Origin: Epithemia pelagica
Taxonomy: Eukaryota; Bacillariophyta; Bacillariophyceae; Surirellales; Surirellaceae
Reading direction: 5' to 3'
DNA length: 64,000 nucleotides
NCBI GenBank assembly: GCA_946965045.2
Contig: OX337230.1
Span: 1,612,001-1,676,000, forward strand
The notes beneath the pieces were generated by a model. The model was not told where the DNA came from and did no database searches. It worked only from the letters and a program-made list of their open reading frames with translations. Positions 38,986 through 49,196 of the stretch are shown piece by piece. A program made the translations under genes and the position numbers. Each line of letters begins with the position of its first letter. Position 1 is the first letter of the stretch.

Positions 38986-39781
38986 CGTTCTGGATAGTGT
39001 CGTTTACTATCGGCGAAGAGCTCAAGCGCTCAGAGTGCTTCAACTTTTTTGTGAGACCAGTTTTCATGCCTCCAGGTTTGTGTCGAAAAAGGAAAAGGGG
39101 TTGGGTTTTGACAACATTAGATGGTGTTCGATTGTCACGAACGTTCGTCAAGCAAGATGGGTTTTGTTTTTGTTTTGTATCGATGTCCATCCCATCACAT
39201 CCATCAAGCAAGATGGGTTTCGTTTTTGTTTTGTATCCGTATATCGATATCCATCACATCCACATGCTCTCGAATTATGAGACTGAGACCTTCCCGCATT
39301 TCTTGAGCTACCCAACCAGATTTCATGCACGACATCAAAAATCTGTTAAGTCAGGTAGCTACTCGGACATTTCACGAGCAAGACTAAAAGATGATTGGGA
39401 ACTCCACGGGACCCACCCTATCTATTTTTGAGCCAGGACCAAAACTACTATGAAACACAAAAACTGCAATAGCGCGACATGCGTGTCAATTGGATCCGGA
39501 TGCCGAACCCCAATCCGAGCTGTGGGTGGGAAAAGCTAGGCCCACCAAATTTTGGTGAGCAATCCCAAATTGTAGTGCCGTGGCAGTCGCCCGGCGCTAC
39601 CGATTCCCGAAGGATTTTCGGCACGATCGGCTTCACAAGATTGTGAACGGAGACTTTTGGGTGCCAAACCACCAGCCAAACAAGGCGAGAGGTACCGACA
39701 ACTTATTTCGCACACATACACCCACGTCAAGGTGTGTGATGTTGAGATAGTCGTAGTAGAGATCTTTGCGGTGCATTGAAA
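38986..39781. other. Intergenic between divergent genes, with a tandem repeat
   Basis: It separates the hydrolase gene start (38985) from the disordered-protein gene (39782). It holds the 56-bp tandem repeat at 39148-39265. The remaining short frames show no protein features. Confidence 0.45.
39148..39265. repeat. Two-copy 56-bp tandem repeat
   Basis: TCAAGCAAGATGGGTTT... begins at 39148 and again at 39204; both copies continue with GTTTTTGTTTTGTATC and end in CATCACATCC. The second copy carries a 6-bp insertion. It is a recent tandem duplication in the gap between divergent genes. Confidence 0.8.
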
Positions 39782-40855
39782 ATGGTGCGATTCGCAAGAT
39801 TTCGGACGCGATCGGTACCTCGTTCATCGCTTCCGGTGAGGGGTCCATCCTCTCATGCGCCGACCAAGCCAGTTCCGGCACCCTCAATAGACGAAGGAGA
39901 TGAAGAAGAGGAAGTTGTGGAGACGAGAAAATTGAGTGATCTGAGCGTGTTGATCGATAGGCAACGGGAGCTTGCCGTCGAGGAAAAAGAGCTTCAAGCA
40001 ATTGTGAGCAAAGTTGATTCTGCTCATGAACGCGATCGATATCATATTGACGATGAAGAGGACATCAATCTCAACGTCAATATTGTTGTGGCGAAGAACA
40101 GAACTTCCAGTAGCAAAAACTCGGTCACTCGGCCAGTCAGGGCCCGTACCAACAGCCTCAATAAAGGGAGCGAATCCCGGAACAGCAACAACAAGGAGCC
40201 ATTGTGGAAGCGTAGATTAAAGAAAGTCAAGAACGAAGAAAACAATGCACCTGATGAAAGTCCGAGCAGTTCGCCTAAAGGAGCAACGCACTCACGCCGA
40301 GCCGTATCCCCAAATCAGTCATCTCGCGTCTTGGATACTGCGAATATGCCAAAGTCAGCTACTGAGCAACAGCTGGAATCTCGATTCCCGGAGACGCCGA
40401 CAAGGAAAGATGATGAAACTGAAGAATCAAATGAAGATCAAAAGGATATTTACAACCCGACGAAAACATCTCTGGCCGACGCTGAACCCACGGCAGATGA
40501 CTTTACATTAGCAACGCCTTCCGTGTACACCGAATCTACAAATCCGGTTTCTGTGGGAAGTCCCAGGATAGACGAAGAGGATGACGACGACGATGATGAT
40601 CGAAATCGTCATGGGCGGTATCAACAGAATCCTGATAGTGTAAGTAGTCTAGGGGACGACGAAGTGACAATGGAAGACAGGGCACAATGTTCAGTTGCAC
40701 TCCTTGCAAATGATGCCTTTACGTCAGCTGCAATCATGATATTACAATGCAATGAACAGTGTGCCGACGAAGGCTTAATACAAGGGGACAACTACAATAA
40801 CAGAAGGGGGAAGAGGGGCAGGCGTAGACATAATGGACATTTGGAGAACAAGTGA
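39782..40855 (+). CDS. Disordered acidic/basic protein, function unknown
   Basis: The product is 357 aa from the ATG at 39782. The N-terminus is Arg/Pro-rich (MVRFARFRTRSVPRSS). A short coiled coil lies at about 55-80 (LSVLIDRQRELAVEEKELQAI), then a long Ser/Asn/Glu/Asp-rich disordered part with basic patches (KRRLKKVK). An acidic run near 265-272 is followed by a compact segment, CSVALLANDAFTSAAIMILQCNEQC. The C-terminus is basic (RGKRGRRRHNG). No known domain is seen. The uninterrupted frame and codon use support a real gene. Confidence 0.55.
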   Translation: MVRFARFRTRSVPRSSLPVRGPSSHAPTKPVPAPSIDEGDEEEEVVETRKLSDLSVLIDRQRELAVEEKELQAIVSKVDSAHERDRYHIDDEEDINLNVNIVVAKNRTSSSKNSVTRPVRARTNSLNKGSESRNSNNKEPLWKRRLKKVKNEENNAPDESPSSSPKGATHSRRAVSPNQSSRVLDTANMPKSATEQQLESRFPETPTRKDDETEESNEDQKDIYNPTKTSLADAEPTADDFTLATPSVYTESTNPVSVGSPRIDEEDDDDDDDRNRHGRYQQNPDSVSSLGDDEVTMEDRAQCSVALLANDAFTSAAIMILQCNEQCADEGLIQGDNYNNRRGKRGRRRHNGHLENK

Positions 40856-42812
40856 AAGGACACCTGTGCGGCGCTCAACTTCCTAAAGATGCACTTCCAT
40901 GCTTTGTACCTTGTTTCATCTCCCTAGTATCTTTTTATCGCCAAGTAAAAATATTACAGGCGTAACTAGAAAACGAGTTAAATTCCTTGACGATTAGGTC
41001 TGATGTCCTCACAGTCCTAGGGACCATAAACTGGTTTTGTGAATGACGAGACGACCGTTTTCTATTAGTTGTCGAGTGAGCAAAACAGTCACTACTTAAA
41101 GAAAGAACTTTTTATAACTGAAAAGGCTCGGCAATATGTGCATTCGAGAAGGGTTGGGAGTTGGGGCCAAGCAACTGATGGAGAAATGATACCATTACAA
41201 GTCCCGATGGAACATCGATACACGTATTTCGTTGCTGTGCACCAGCACATCTTATGCTCCAGCGAAACAACTTTGATTGACACCGAAGTTTCATTTCCTT
41301 CCGACCAAAGGTGTCAAGAATCAACCCAACAACTCGGATGAATCTGTAGAAAAATGATCAAGAGAGAAATGCGACTGAGCTTTCACGAACAACGAACAAC
41401 GAAATCAATTCATGTCGTCTATGCGGGTGGAATGATTGTCATCCGAGAATACGTCAGATCATGGAAGGCCACTTCGCAGCCTCCTGGCATTAGAGGTGTC
41501 AGATTGTTTGTATTCAAAAGTATGTCGTCCTTGACTCAAACCACAGTAACGAAGAACAGCTCCACATTGACGGAAGTTACTCACGCTGGCCGATAGATTA
41601 GGAATTAGGCTGGAAAGACCTTAGCTCTCCCGTTGGCATACAAGTACTGAGAATTTGTTGAGAGCACATGTGAGGATAACTGTTGGTCTTTCCACATCCT
41701 CATTCTGCCACCATGGTTAGTTTTCCGTCTCCTTGAAGTCCACCGCCGGCCCCTTGTCGATAAAGATCCCTCCACTGGCGATCAAGGATCAGATCACAAT
41801 CATTTGGCTTGTGTCATCTACACCATCGCACTTTAGCGAACTTGGAACTTGAAACCGTCTCGGGCCTCATTGCCATTGTGTGGATGTTGTGGCTGCGTCG
41901 TGGATGCGGGGGTCAGACAATATGACCAGGACCAAAAAAGTCTTAAATGCGCGCGTGCCGTCTGATCATCCCGCTCTGTAAAAGATCGTGATCTTTTGGG
42001 GGTAAGGTTATATCAAATCCCTCCAAGATGAAGATTCTCGCAAGCATATTGCTTCTAATGGTCTTCTTGCGGAATTGACACAAGGATTCTTTTCACAAAG
42101 GTTTGTGAAGATTTAGAAGATCCCAGCCAGCACGTCAAGAAACCCGCCCAGTCGACCTTCCAACCATGGATTGGAGGCTGAAAAGACGGATTATGGACCT
42201 TTTCAAGATGAAAGACCCTGGTTTTGCCGCGCAAAGAAATTTCATCGTCGTATAAGCTCTATTATCGAGTGTATGGCCCCCCCCCAGAGCAGCCAGACCC
42301 CTATGGTCATTGCTCATGGATGACCATAAGTTTTGGGAAGTACATGTTTAGAATGCGATTTTATCGACAAGTTCAACAGCAGGAATCGAAGGATGATGGA
42401 ACAAGTTGTAAATGACCCGTTGGATAACTGTCTCTTCATAATTAAGGTCATTACCTCCTCAGTTTTTGTACCCAATTGTTCCGCTCTCAGTTGCGGAAAA
42501 AGTGACGAGCCAAGGAATTTTTCCAGGTATGTTCCCATGTCTGTTTCCGATGTTAGGTACAGTGGAGATGTTGGCCACAATCTAACAGGTGATCTAGCTT
42601 TATTTTATCATTAGCTATTTCACCAACCAGTTTGTGTTGGAATTGGAGCATGTTCTTCGCAAAAATCATTACATTCATTTATTTGTTTGGTCATTCCTTT
42701 GGTGCATGTCTGGCGTGTGAGTGCCTGAGACAATCAACAACACAAGGTAGTGCGAAGACTGTCGGGTGTTGTTCTCCGGTGTTGTGCAATGCAATCAAAG
42801 TTTTAGCTTAAC
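40856..42812. other. Long intergenic region without recognisable genes
   Basis: About 2 kb separates two gene ends. Open frames are at most 93 codons, mostly without ATG, and none looks like a protein. A C7 run lies at about 42279-42287. It may contain decayed mobile DNA, but I see no terminal repeats or coding relics that prove it. Confidence 0.45.
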
Positions 42813-44436
42813 CTATGCCCGCGATGGGTCGTTCAAGTTCAAAGTTTCAAGTAGATGATCCCATCCACTCTCAAGGTCTCTGAGGATGGAGATAAAATGG
42901 TGAACGCCGTTGCAGCCAGTTTCTACGGATGCATACAAGTTGGATGGAACAGTGCACATTGCATTTCGGGGCTCTTGCAAGCTTTCCACATCAGCTTCCA
43001 CACAAGGTCCAAACAGCAAAAGGATCGAAGGAAAACAGCTTGCACCACATGAACCCTTCTGACCTGCACTTGTGTACGCCGAAGAGGTCCATGGTATTGC
43101 TGACGCTACACTACAGGTCTCTTCTCCATCAGAAGACATGTCATCAATCGATTGCTCGGTGTATGTCCGCAATCTCGCTGATTCTGCATGGTCGTTATCA
43201 GTGGTGGGATTTCCGATTTCTTGTAGGTATGGAGCGTTCATGTGACTCAATAGAATTTCAAAAGGCGGCACATGGTCCATTGTAGCCGTCATAAGAGTAC
43301 GGGTGGTGAAGCTATGATATTTTCCATACACTGATGAATATGCTGCCAAGACCTAGAGAGGAGCAACCGCATAAAATGATGCTAAGTGTTAGGCAATCAC
43401 AATGCTGAAAACAAACACCTGGTGGACGTACCGCTGCTTTGGGGGTGGGAAAATCAGTAGGCACTTTTGCACTGTTGTCTAGAAATGAGATTTGATAGGC
43501 GATTTGTCTCTTTATCCACAGCAATCCGGAAGCGGCGGAACGTTCCGCAATGAAAGGTCGTCTGGGATGTCGATTTGAGTTAATTTCATATTGTAAAAGT
43601 TGAAGCAAAGTGGGACTTGCCAGAGGTGTGTCCTGCGATGACGAGTTCGCTTGTTGAGACTCTAGCATTTCATGGACCGTTGTCTCAATTTTACGCAGGT
43701 TTTGTAAAAGATCATTGTGAGCCATGGCAATACCGAGGCGATACGTTGTATACCCATTGTTGGGACACCCCCGTATACTTCTCCAATCTGCATAGATCCT
43801 CACTGCTGCACAGAAAAGCAAGGCATCCATACTTTCACTCGTAGAATAAGGAGGAACTTGTGACAAAACAGTTCCTGGTCCTCTGGACGATACAGTAGCG
43901 CAATCAAGCGTATGGATTACGTGTTTTACGGAAGTGCGTTGTGTTGATGTGTCAAGGAAATTTTCGCGATCAAAACCAGCTTGATTTGCTGTCGATGCGT
44001 ACAAAAAAACGTCCGCCACATCACGAAGATTCATTGCAGAGACTGTCTCTCGTGAGAGAAAACTCTCCTCTGCACCCAAGGAGATGGAACGCTTGGAACA
44101 GCTCTGTTGATCCTGAAGATGGTCATCGATTTCACGACTTTTCGTCAAAAAGACACTTGATGGAGGGCGTACATGGGGAATCCAGCAAAATGTGCTCGAT
44201 GACTGCCTCGTGGAACCTTGATCCCTGTGATTGATGGCAGAAATGCAGAAATGGTACCTGCAAAAGAGAACCTGGTATCCAGATACAAGAAAGGCTTCTA
44301 TGAATGATGCATTGAGAAAGAAACATTTCCAGATCTCCCGTATGATGGCACTCAAAATTTCCCAAGGATTGTACAGCTTCAGGTGGTCCGAGAGGGCTCG
44401 AACAAGCCACGTCATTGTGCCCAGTTCACAGGGCAT
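42813..44436 (-). CDS. GLTP-domain (glycolipid transfer) protein
   Basis: Two exons: 44436-43432 and 43352-42813, a 514-aa product. The 79-nt intron (GTACGT...CTCTAG) is phase 0 and joins FPTPKAA to VLAAYSSVYGKYHSF. The GLTP fold is at about residues 140-390: LRDVADVFLYAS, GIAMAHNDLLQNLRKIE, SPTLLQLLQYEIN, GLLWIKRQIAYQISFLDN and the typical YGKYHSF before a TMDHVPPFEILL helix. Such domains carry single glyco- or phosphosphingolipids between membranes. The first 100 residues and the last 100 are not recognised; a small extra intron in the N-terminal part cannot be excluded. The inverted-repeat elements start 12 bp beyond its start codon. Confidence 0.72.
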
Positions 44437-44447
44437 GGTAGTATTAA

Positions 44448-44619
44448 GAACTCCCTATGTCTAGTCCCTTTTGAGGAGGGTCGCCCGGCGCGGAGGGTAG
44501 AATGACGAGGAGGGAACACGTCGAGGAGGGCGCATGCCCGTCGAGAAGTGTTCCCGACGAGGAATTCTCCCGACAAGTAGGGCGCCCGACGAGAAGGGAC
44601 GGCCAGGCATAGGGAGTTC
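44448..44619. repeat. Hairpin-forming element next to the TIR transposon
   Basis: GAACTCCCTATG at 44448-44459 is mirrored by CATAGGGAGTTC at 44608-44619, a perfect 12-bp inverted repeat enclosing about 150 bp. The inside is GC-rich and repeats GACGAG/GTCGAG and GGGCGC/GCGCCC blocks that can fold back. The 8-mer CTCCCTAT recurs directly at 44629-44636, at the transposon's left edge. It is probably a MITE-like or subterminal structure between the GLTP gene start and the recombinase element. Confidence 0.6.
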
Positions 44620-44633
44620 ATAAACTTACTCCC

Positions 44634-44662
44634 TATCAGACTATGAAAGTAGTGAGTCTCAC
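44634..44662 (+). repeat. Left terminal inverted repeat
   Basis: This 29-bp sequence matches the inverse of 48548-48576 except at two adjacent positions (GA here, TC in the inverted right copy). Confidence 0.85.
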
Positions 44663-44884
44663 GCGGGTCCATTTAACAAACTAGACATTACCAGAAATGT
44701 CGCTGAGACAGCCTACGACAGGGGCACTAGTAGCAAGATTTCAAACCATCCGTTGTGACTATTACTTAGGCCCCCCGATCTCGTCGACGTTCCTTCCCTC
44801 TCGTTCTCGAAAATCAGGAAGGAAGGAAGACCATGAGATTGTGCTTTCGACGGCTCCATCCTACCTAAACCAGTGTTTTGAACC

Positions 44885-47800
44885 ATGAATGTTATAGACT
44901 TAGTAACTAGTAGTGAGGAGAATGACTCATCCAGCTCGTCGGATTCCTCCACCTCGATGATGTTCCTCTTCGAGGATGACAACATGTGGAACTGGAACCA
45001 CGAGTACGTTCCGAGGGTCCTCGAGTGCACTGGAGAGTCTGAGGAGCACAGTCTCTCCAGTGACCCTTGGATCCTCGAAAAGGGCTATCGATGGTAAGTT
45101 TTTTGTTTGATTGTTGCATTGTTGAGGCTGTTTGATGGCCGGGAAGATGATTTTTGGCCATGGTGGTCTTCCTTTTCCGTCGATTTCTTCCTGGTCGCAC
45201 TTAGCGTTTCCAGGCTCAACGGATTTGAATCCTTCTCTCACTTGTCACTTTTCCTCGGATTATGAAATTGAAAAGCACCACTGTGAGGAAGACCATGATG
45301 AAGACTCGACAGACGACCCGCCGAGCCGCAGCGGCGGCAACCACTACCACATCGGAGAAGGAGAACATCACACCTCCGCCGACGACGACGATTGCGGGCA
45401 ACAAACGGCCCTCGTGTGCAACGGAAGGTGTGGATGACCCTTCCACCTCCATTCCTCTCTCGATCAGCATTGCTCGACCAGAACAAGGGTAAGTCTGTTG
45501 ATTGTTGCTTGGTGGCTTCTTGATTGTTGCATCGATTTCGTTCTTTGCTAACTCGTTGATTGTTTTGTTGTTCACAGGGGACGCCGCCCTCCGTTGGAGC
45601 CACGACCTGGTGTTCATCCCAACCTTCCCGAAGCTGCCGCGGCTTCCACCAACACAACCGGAACCCAACAACCCAACTCGTTGGCCACCAGGTATGTTGA
45701 TTGTCGCGTTCATCATTGTTGGTTTGCTCGTTGTTTGTTGCGTGTCATGTTGCATTCGTTCTGCTCTAACCGGTTGATTGTTTTGTGTCAGGAACGAAGA
45801 GCCTACCACCGTTGTTGTGGATTCTCTTCCTGACATGGTGAGCTCTCCCATGCGTCAGGTCATGGAGCTCCGACTGTCCTCCCACCTGATTCCTCCATCG
45901 TTGGACGTCATCGCCGCTGCTTTTTCGTCGCGGACCGATCTGGTCGTCGACGAGGCGACCAACAAGATCATGATGGTGCACCAGACCTCCAATACCGTGC
46001 CCAGTCTCCACGACCGCCCGAACGACCTTGCCGCTCTTTCGCGCTATGCCTTGTTGTCCAAGGATGCGCTCGGCCCGAACACTGGGACTCTTCGCAACTC
46101 GTCGCTGAACACCAAGAGCTACGAACGGGAAAAGAAGCAGAACTTCAAACGCTTCCTTCAGACTCTTCAGCAACACCACGAACTGGACATCCTGGTCCAC
46201 CTCTTGCCCGATCCGACGAACCCCAAGAAGTTTACTCTTCGTTTCTTCCTCTTGCTCCGAGGAACGAAGATTCCCGAGAAGGAAAATACCCTGAACCTGG
46301 CAATGTCGCTTTTTGTGAGTACTTTGAAAACGAAAAAAGGCAAGGTGTACCAACCTGCTGTGATCAAGAAGTTTGTTGATCAATGCTTTGCCGTCTTTCG
46401 AAGCAACGGTATTGAGTACTCTGTACCTGATTTGCGTTCGACGAAAGGATCTTTTTTGGCACAGTGCGCGGACATCTTTCGGGTGGAAGCCGAAAAAGAT
46501 CCAGACTATGGACGTCGTCCGAACAAGGCGATGGTTTGTATGAACGACGAAGAACTTTTCCGAACGCAAGCCGATCCTCCGATTGACTGGATCAACATCC
46601 CCGAAGACTGTCTACGTTGTGTGGTCTACAAGGTTTCTCGCCTGACTGGAACGCGTGGTGGGGAGGTCAGTCGCTACTTGTTGTCGTTGATTGTTATTGA
46701 AACGTCTCTCACTCATTCGTGTTTTATTTGTAGACCTACTTATTGAAAGCGGACGAAGTGATTCACATTCCGGCCCTGCCGGATTCCTACGGTGAAGAAT
46801 TGGCTGGGTTGCCGGCATTCCAACTGAAGGAATGCGACCGAGAGAAGACGTCGGGTCTGACTTTGGCGAAGCCGACTCTTCGTGATGACGAAGATCTCGT
46901 AGTAAATCTTATTGTAGACGATCCGAACGACGAGTGGAGTACCTACAAACTCCTGAAGCACTGGATTGATCGCGGATTGCCGAGAGGATGGAAAGGCCCG
47001 CTCTTTCTCAATATTGCTTCGCAGAAAGAGCGCGAGTCTCGTCCTCGCGGGGACGACTGGTGGGCTGGTACAAAGATGGTTCCGGACACAAGCAAGGCTG
47101 CCAAAGAAGAATACGAGAAAGCCCGAAAGTTAGGTCACAACGTCACTCCCCCCATGCGTCCGTCTGGTCAGTTGGGCAAGAACTGGGCCAATCAAAACGC
47201 GAAGATCTTGTTCCGGAGGTGCGGCCACGAACAGTGGCAGAAGGCCACTTCCCGCACTGGTCGTCGTACTGGTATCTCAAACGTGGCAGAATCCGGAGTT
47301 CCTCAATTTTTGGTGAACAAGTTCGGACGGCACAAAACGGATCGTGCCAGCTTCAAGTACCAGGAGTTTACGTCGTCGACGTTCTCCAAGGCCGTCAAGG
47401 CCAACTGGTACAAAGGGTCTTCCACCTTGCCCACATCTCCAACTGGTAAGTACTTTTGTTTGATTGTTGCTTGTTGCGATTTGTGTCTAACTCGTTCTTC
47501 TTTGTTTCTTCAGTTGCCAAGAAACAGAATTCTGTCGATGCAACAGAATCTGCCGTTGCAACCCCCGCCACCAACGCCATCGAGCCACACAAATCAACGC
47601 CGCCACCGAATTGTGATACATTGAATGCAACTGGTTTGGAGGCCGATTCGAAACCGACTGCTAAAGCGATTCCGCCTCTGCTGGAAAATTCACCGTTCTC
47701 TTCATCGGCTTTGCCATCTTCGTCTGTGTCTCCCAAACCGAAGGTACAGCCACAGGCTGTCAATGGCGCTCCTTCGTATGGTTTTGTTACGCAACAACCC

Positions 47801-48148
47801 GGTCAGGTGATTTTACAACAACCTCAGCCAATGATGATGCAGCCTCAGCAGCCGTACATGATGCAACAACAATTTTGCCAACCCCCCTTTCCGATGCAAC
47901 AGCAACCCATGATGGCCCAATCCATTTTCCCTTATGGCATGAATGGTATGATGCCCATGAATACCATGCCCATGAACACCATGCCCATGAACAGCACGCC
48001 CATGAATAACATGCCCATGAATGGCTTGGTTGCCCCTATGACCATGACGATGCAACCCAACATGGCTCATCAACAGCCTTTCCAGTTCATGGGCCAATCT
48101 CCCATGGATGCTTCTTCATCCAACCATGAAAAGAAGAAGAAGGATTGA
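44885..48148 (+). CDS. Tyrosine recombinase (Crypton-like), multi-exon
   Basis: Exons read as 44885-45093, 45276-45488, 45578-45691, 45792-46665, 46734-47445 and 47514-48148, giving 918 aa. The first junction is least certain; starting at the ATG at 45262 gives 853 aa. All junctions are GT-AG and keep frame. The N-terminus NVIDLVTSSEE is a SUMO-interaction-type motif. Catalytic signatures are LTGTRGGE (Arg467), SRTGRRTG (Arg646/647, with no His at the usual HxxR position) and GRHKTDRASFKY (His670 and Tyr679, nine apart as in tyrosine recombinases). The C-terminal 200 residues are Gln/Pro/Met-rich with MPMNT repeats. The enzyme would cut and rejoin DNA through a 3'-phosphotyrosine. Confidence 0.75.
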
Positions 48149-48547
48149 TCAATGAAAGAAACCTGAGTAGTGGTTTGATTGGTGAGTCTCATCCTGTTTT
48201 TGTTTGTTTGTGTTACGTTTTCCTCAACTTTGTGCTTCTGTTCCACAGGCAGTCTTCCATTCGTCCACGGTAGTCACTACTACTGTAAGTAGCTGCTACA
48301 CACTCTTCTCTGATTGATTGTTGCATTTCCCATTCTCACACAATCTTTCTTCTTCTTCATTTTCCTTTGCCTCTGCTTTGGTCGTTCTGTTTCCTTTCTC
48401 GTTCCGTTGGTTTCGTCGTGTCGGTTTTTCATGGTGCCCTTTTCTTCCTTGGTTGGCTCGCCCCGCTCGTTTTCGCGCGATTCGCACGAATTTTTGGTAA
48501 TTACTACTTCCCGCTCCTACAATAATATCGTACTCTAGTATAAAAAT
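48149..48547 (+). other. 3' region of the recombinase gene, with probable UTR intron
   Basis: After the stop a GGTGAGTC donor near 48181 and a TTCCACAG acceptor near 48249 suggest a spliced 3' UTR. The TTGATTGTTGC motif of the coding introns occurs again at about 48314-48324. No further coding frame is supported on the plus strand. Confidence 0.4.
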
Positions 48548-48576
48548 GTGAGACGAACTACTTTCATAGTCTGATA
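48548..48576 (-). repeat. Right terminal inverted repeat
   Basis: This is the inverted counterpart of 44634-44662 and ends CTGATA on the plus strand, which would leave TA as a possible target duplication. Confidence 0.85.
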
Positions 48577-49196
48577 TGGGGTTAGTGGTCAAATTCCCTC
48601 CATCGAGGCAGGGGTGCTGCTGGCTTTGGCTGTGAGGGTACATTTTGCCTGGGGAATCATCTAATTCGTCCATCGACCAGGTGCTGCTGATTCAGAGGCA
48701 TCCAACTGGACGTTGCCGTGGGGACTCCTGATGGTTGTAGGATCCGTGTTCGAGACCTATGCTCTTTCTCTCCTCCACTCAGCAAAAAGTGAGCATAATG
48801 TGGAGATGGTTTCATCACTTTCCCAACATGAAATCAAAAGACATAAATGAAGATGATTCCCGCTCGTGAAGGTTTCTTCCGCGACTGGTAGCAGATTAAC
48901 GTACGAGAGCGAACGCGACATAGGGCGACATATCTACTTATCGCAAGTTATGACCATAGAGAATACACTACTCATCGCTCTTAGGAGGTTCCACGAGGTC
49001 CACAGCATAGAGCTCATTGGAGAAAATTTAGCCTACTCTTTGACGGACGATAGGGAGACGAGGTTTTACGTGGAAGTCGTCAGTCGCTCATAAGACATAC
49101 GATCGCGCTTCACAAAATCGCGCCATCATAACAAGAGCCAGCCAGCCTCCCTCCACTTGACTCGATTTCGTTCTGTTGTACCGATCAAGCTTGACC
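48577..49196. other. Intergenic right of the transposon
   Basis: No gene is supported. A 75-codon plus-strand frame (48866-49093) lacks an ATG start and has no family features. Confidence 0.4.

Larger units (their letters stand above)
44634..48576 (+). mobile_element. 3.9-kb tyrosine-recombinase transposon with terminal inverted repeats
   Basis: The left end, TATCAGACTATGAAAGTAGT followed by two bases and GTCTCAC (44634-44662), is repeated inverted at 48548-48576; 27 of 29 positions match. The outermost TA could be a target duplication (then the ends are TCAGACT...). The element encloses one large spliced gene for a tyrosine-recombinase-like protein and nothing else of size. Cryptons are the known eukaryotic DNA transposons with such a recombinase, including a stramenopile group, but they usually lack inverted termini. 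The reading frames and splice sites of the gene are intact, so the copy may be young or active. Confidence 0.8.

Noticed and set aside
41069-41596. Two short plus-strand frames
   Set aside because: They do not start at ATG at their called ends and show no protein family features or codon bias.
45132-45437. Alternative frame with acidic/His-rich ORF in the recombinase gene
   Set aside because: It ends in a stop and cannot be spliced in frame with the following exons, unlike the frame ending at 45488.
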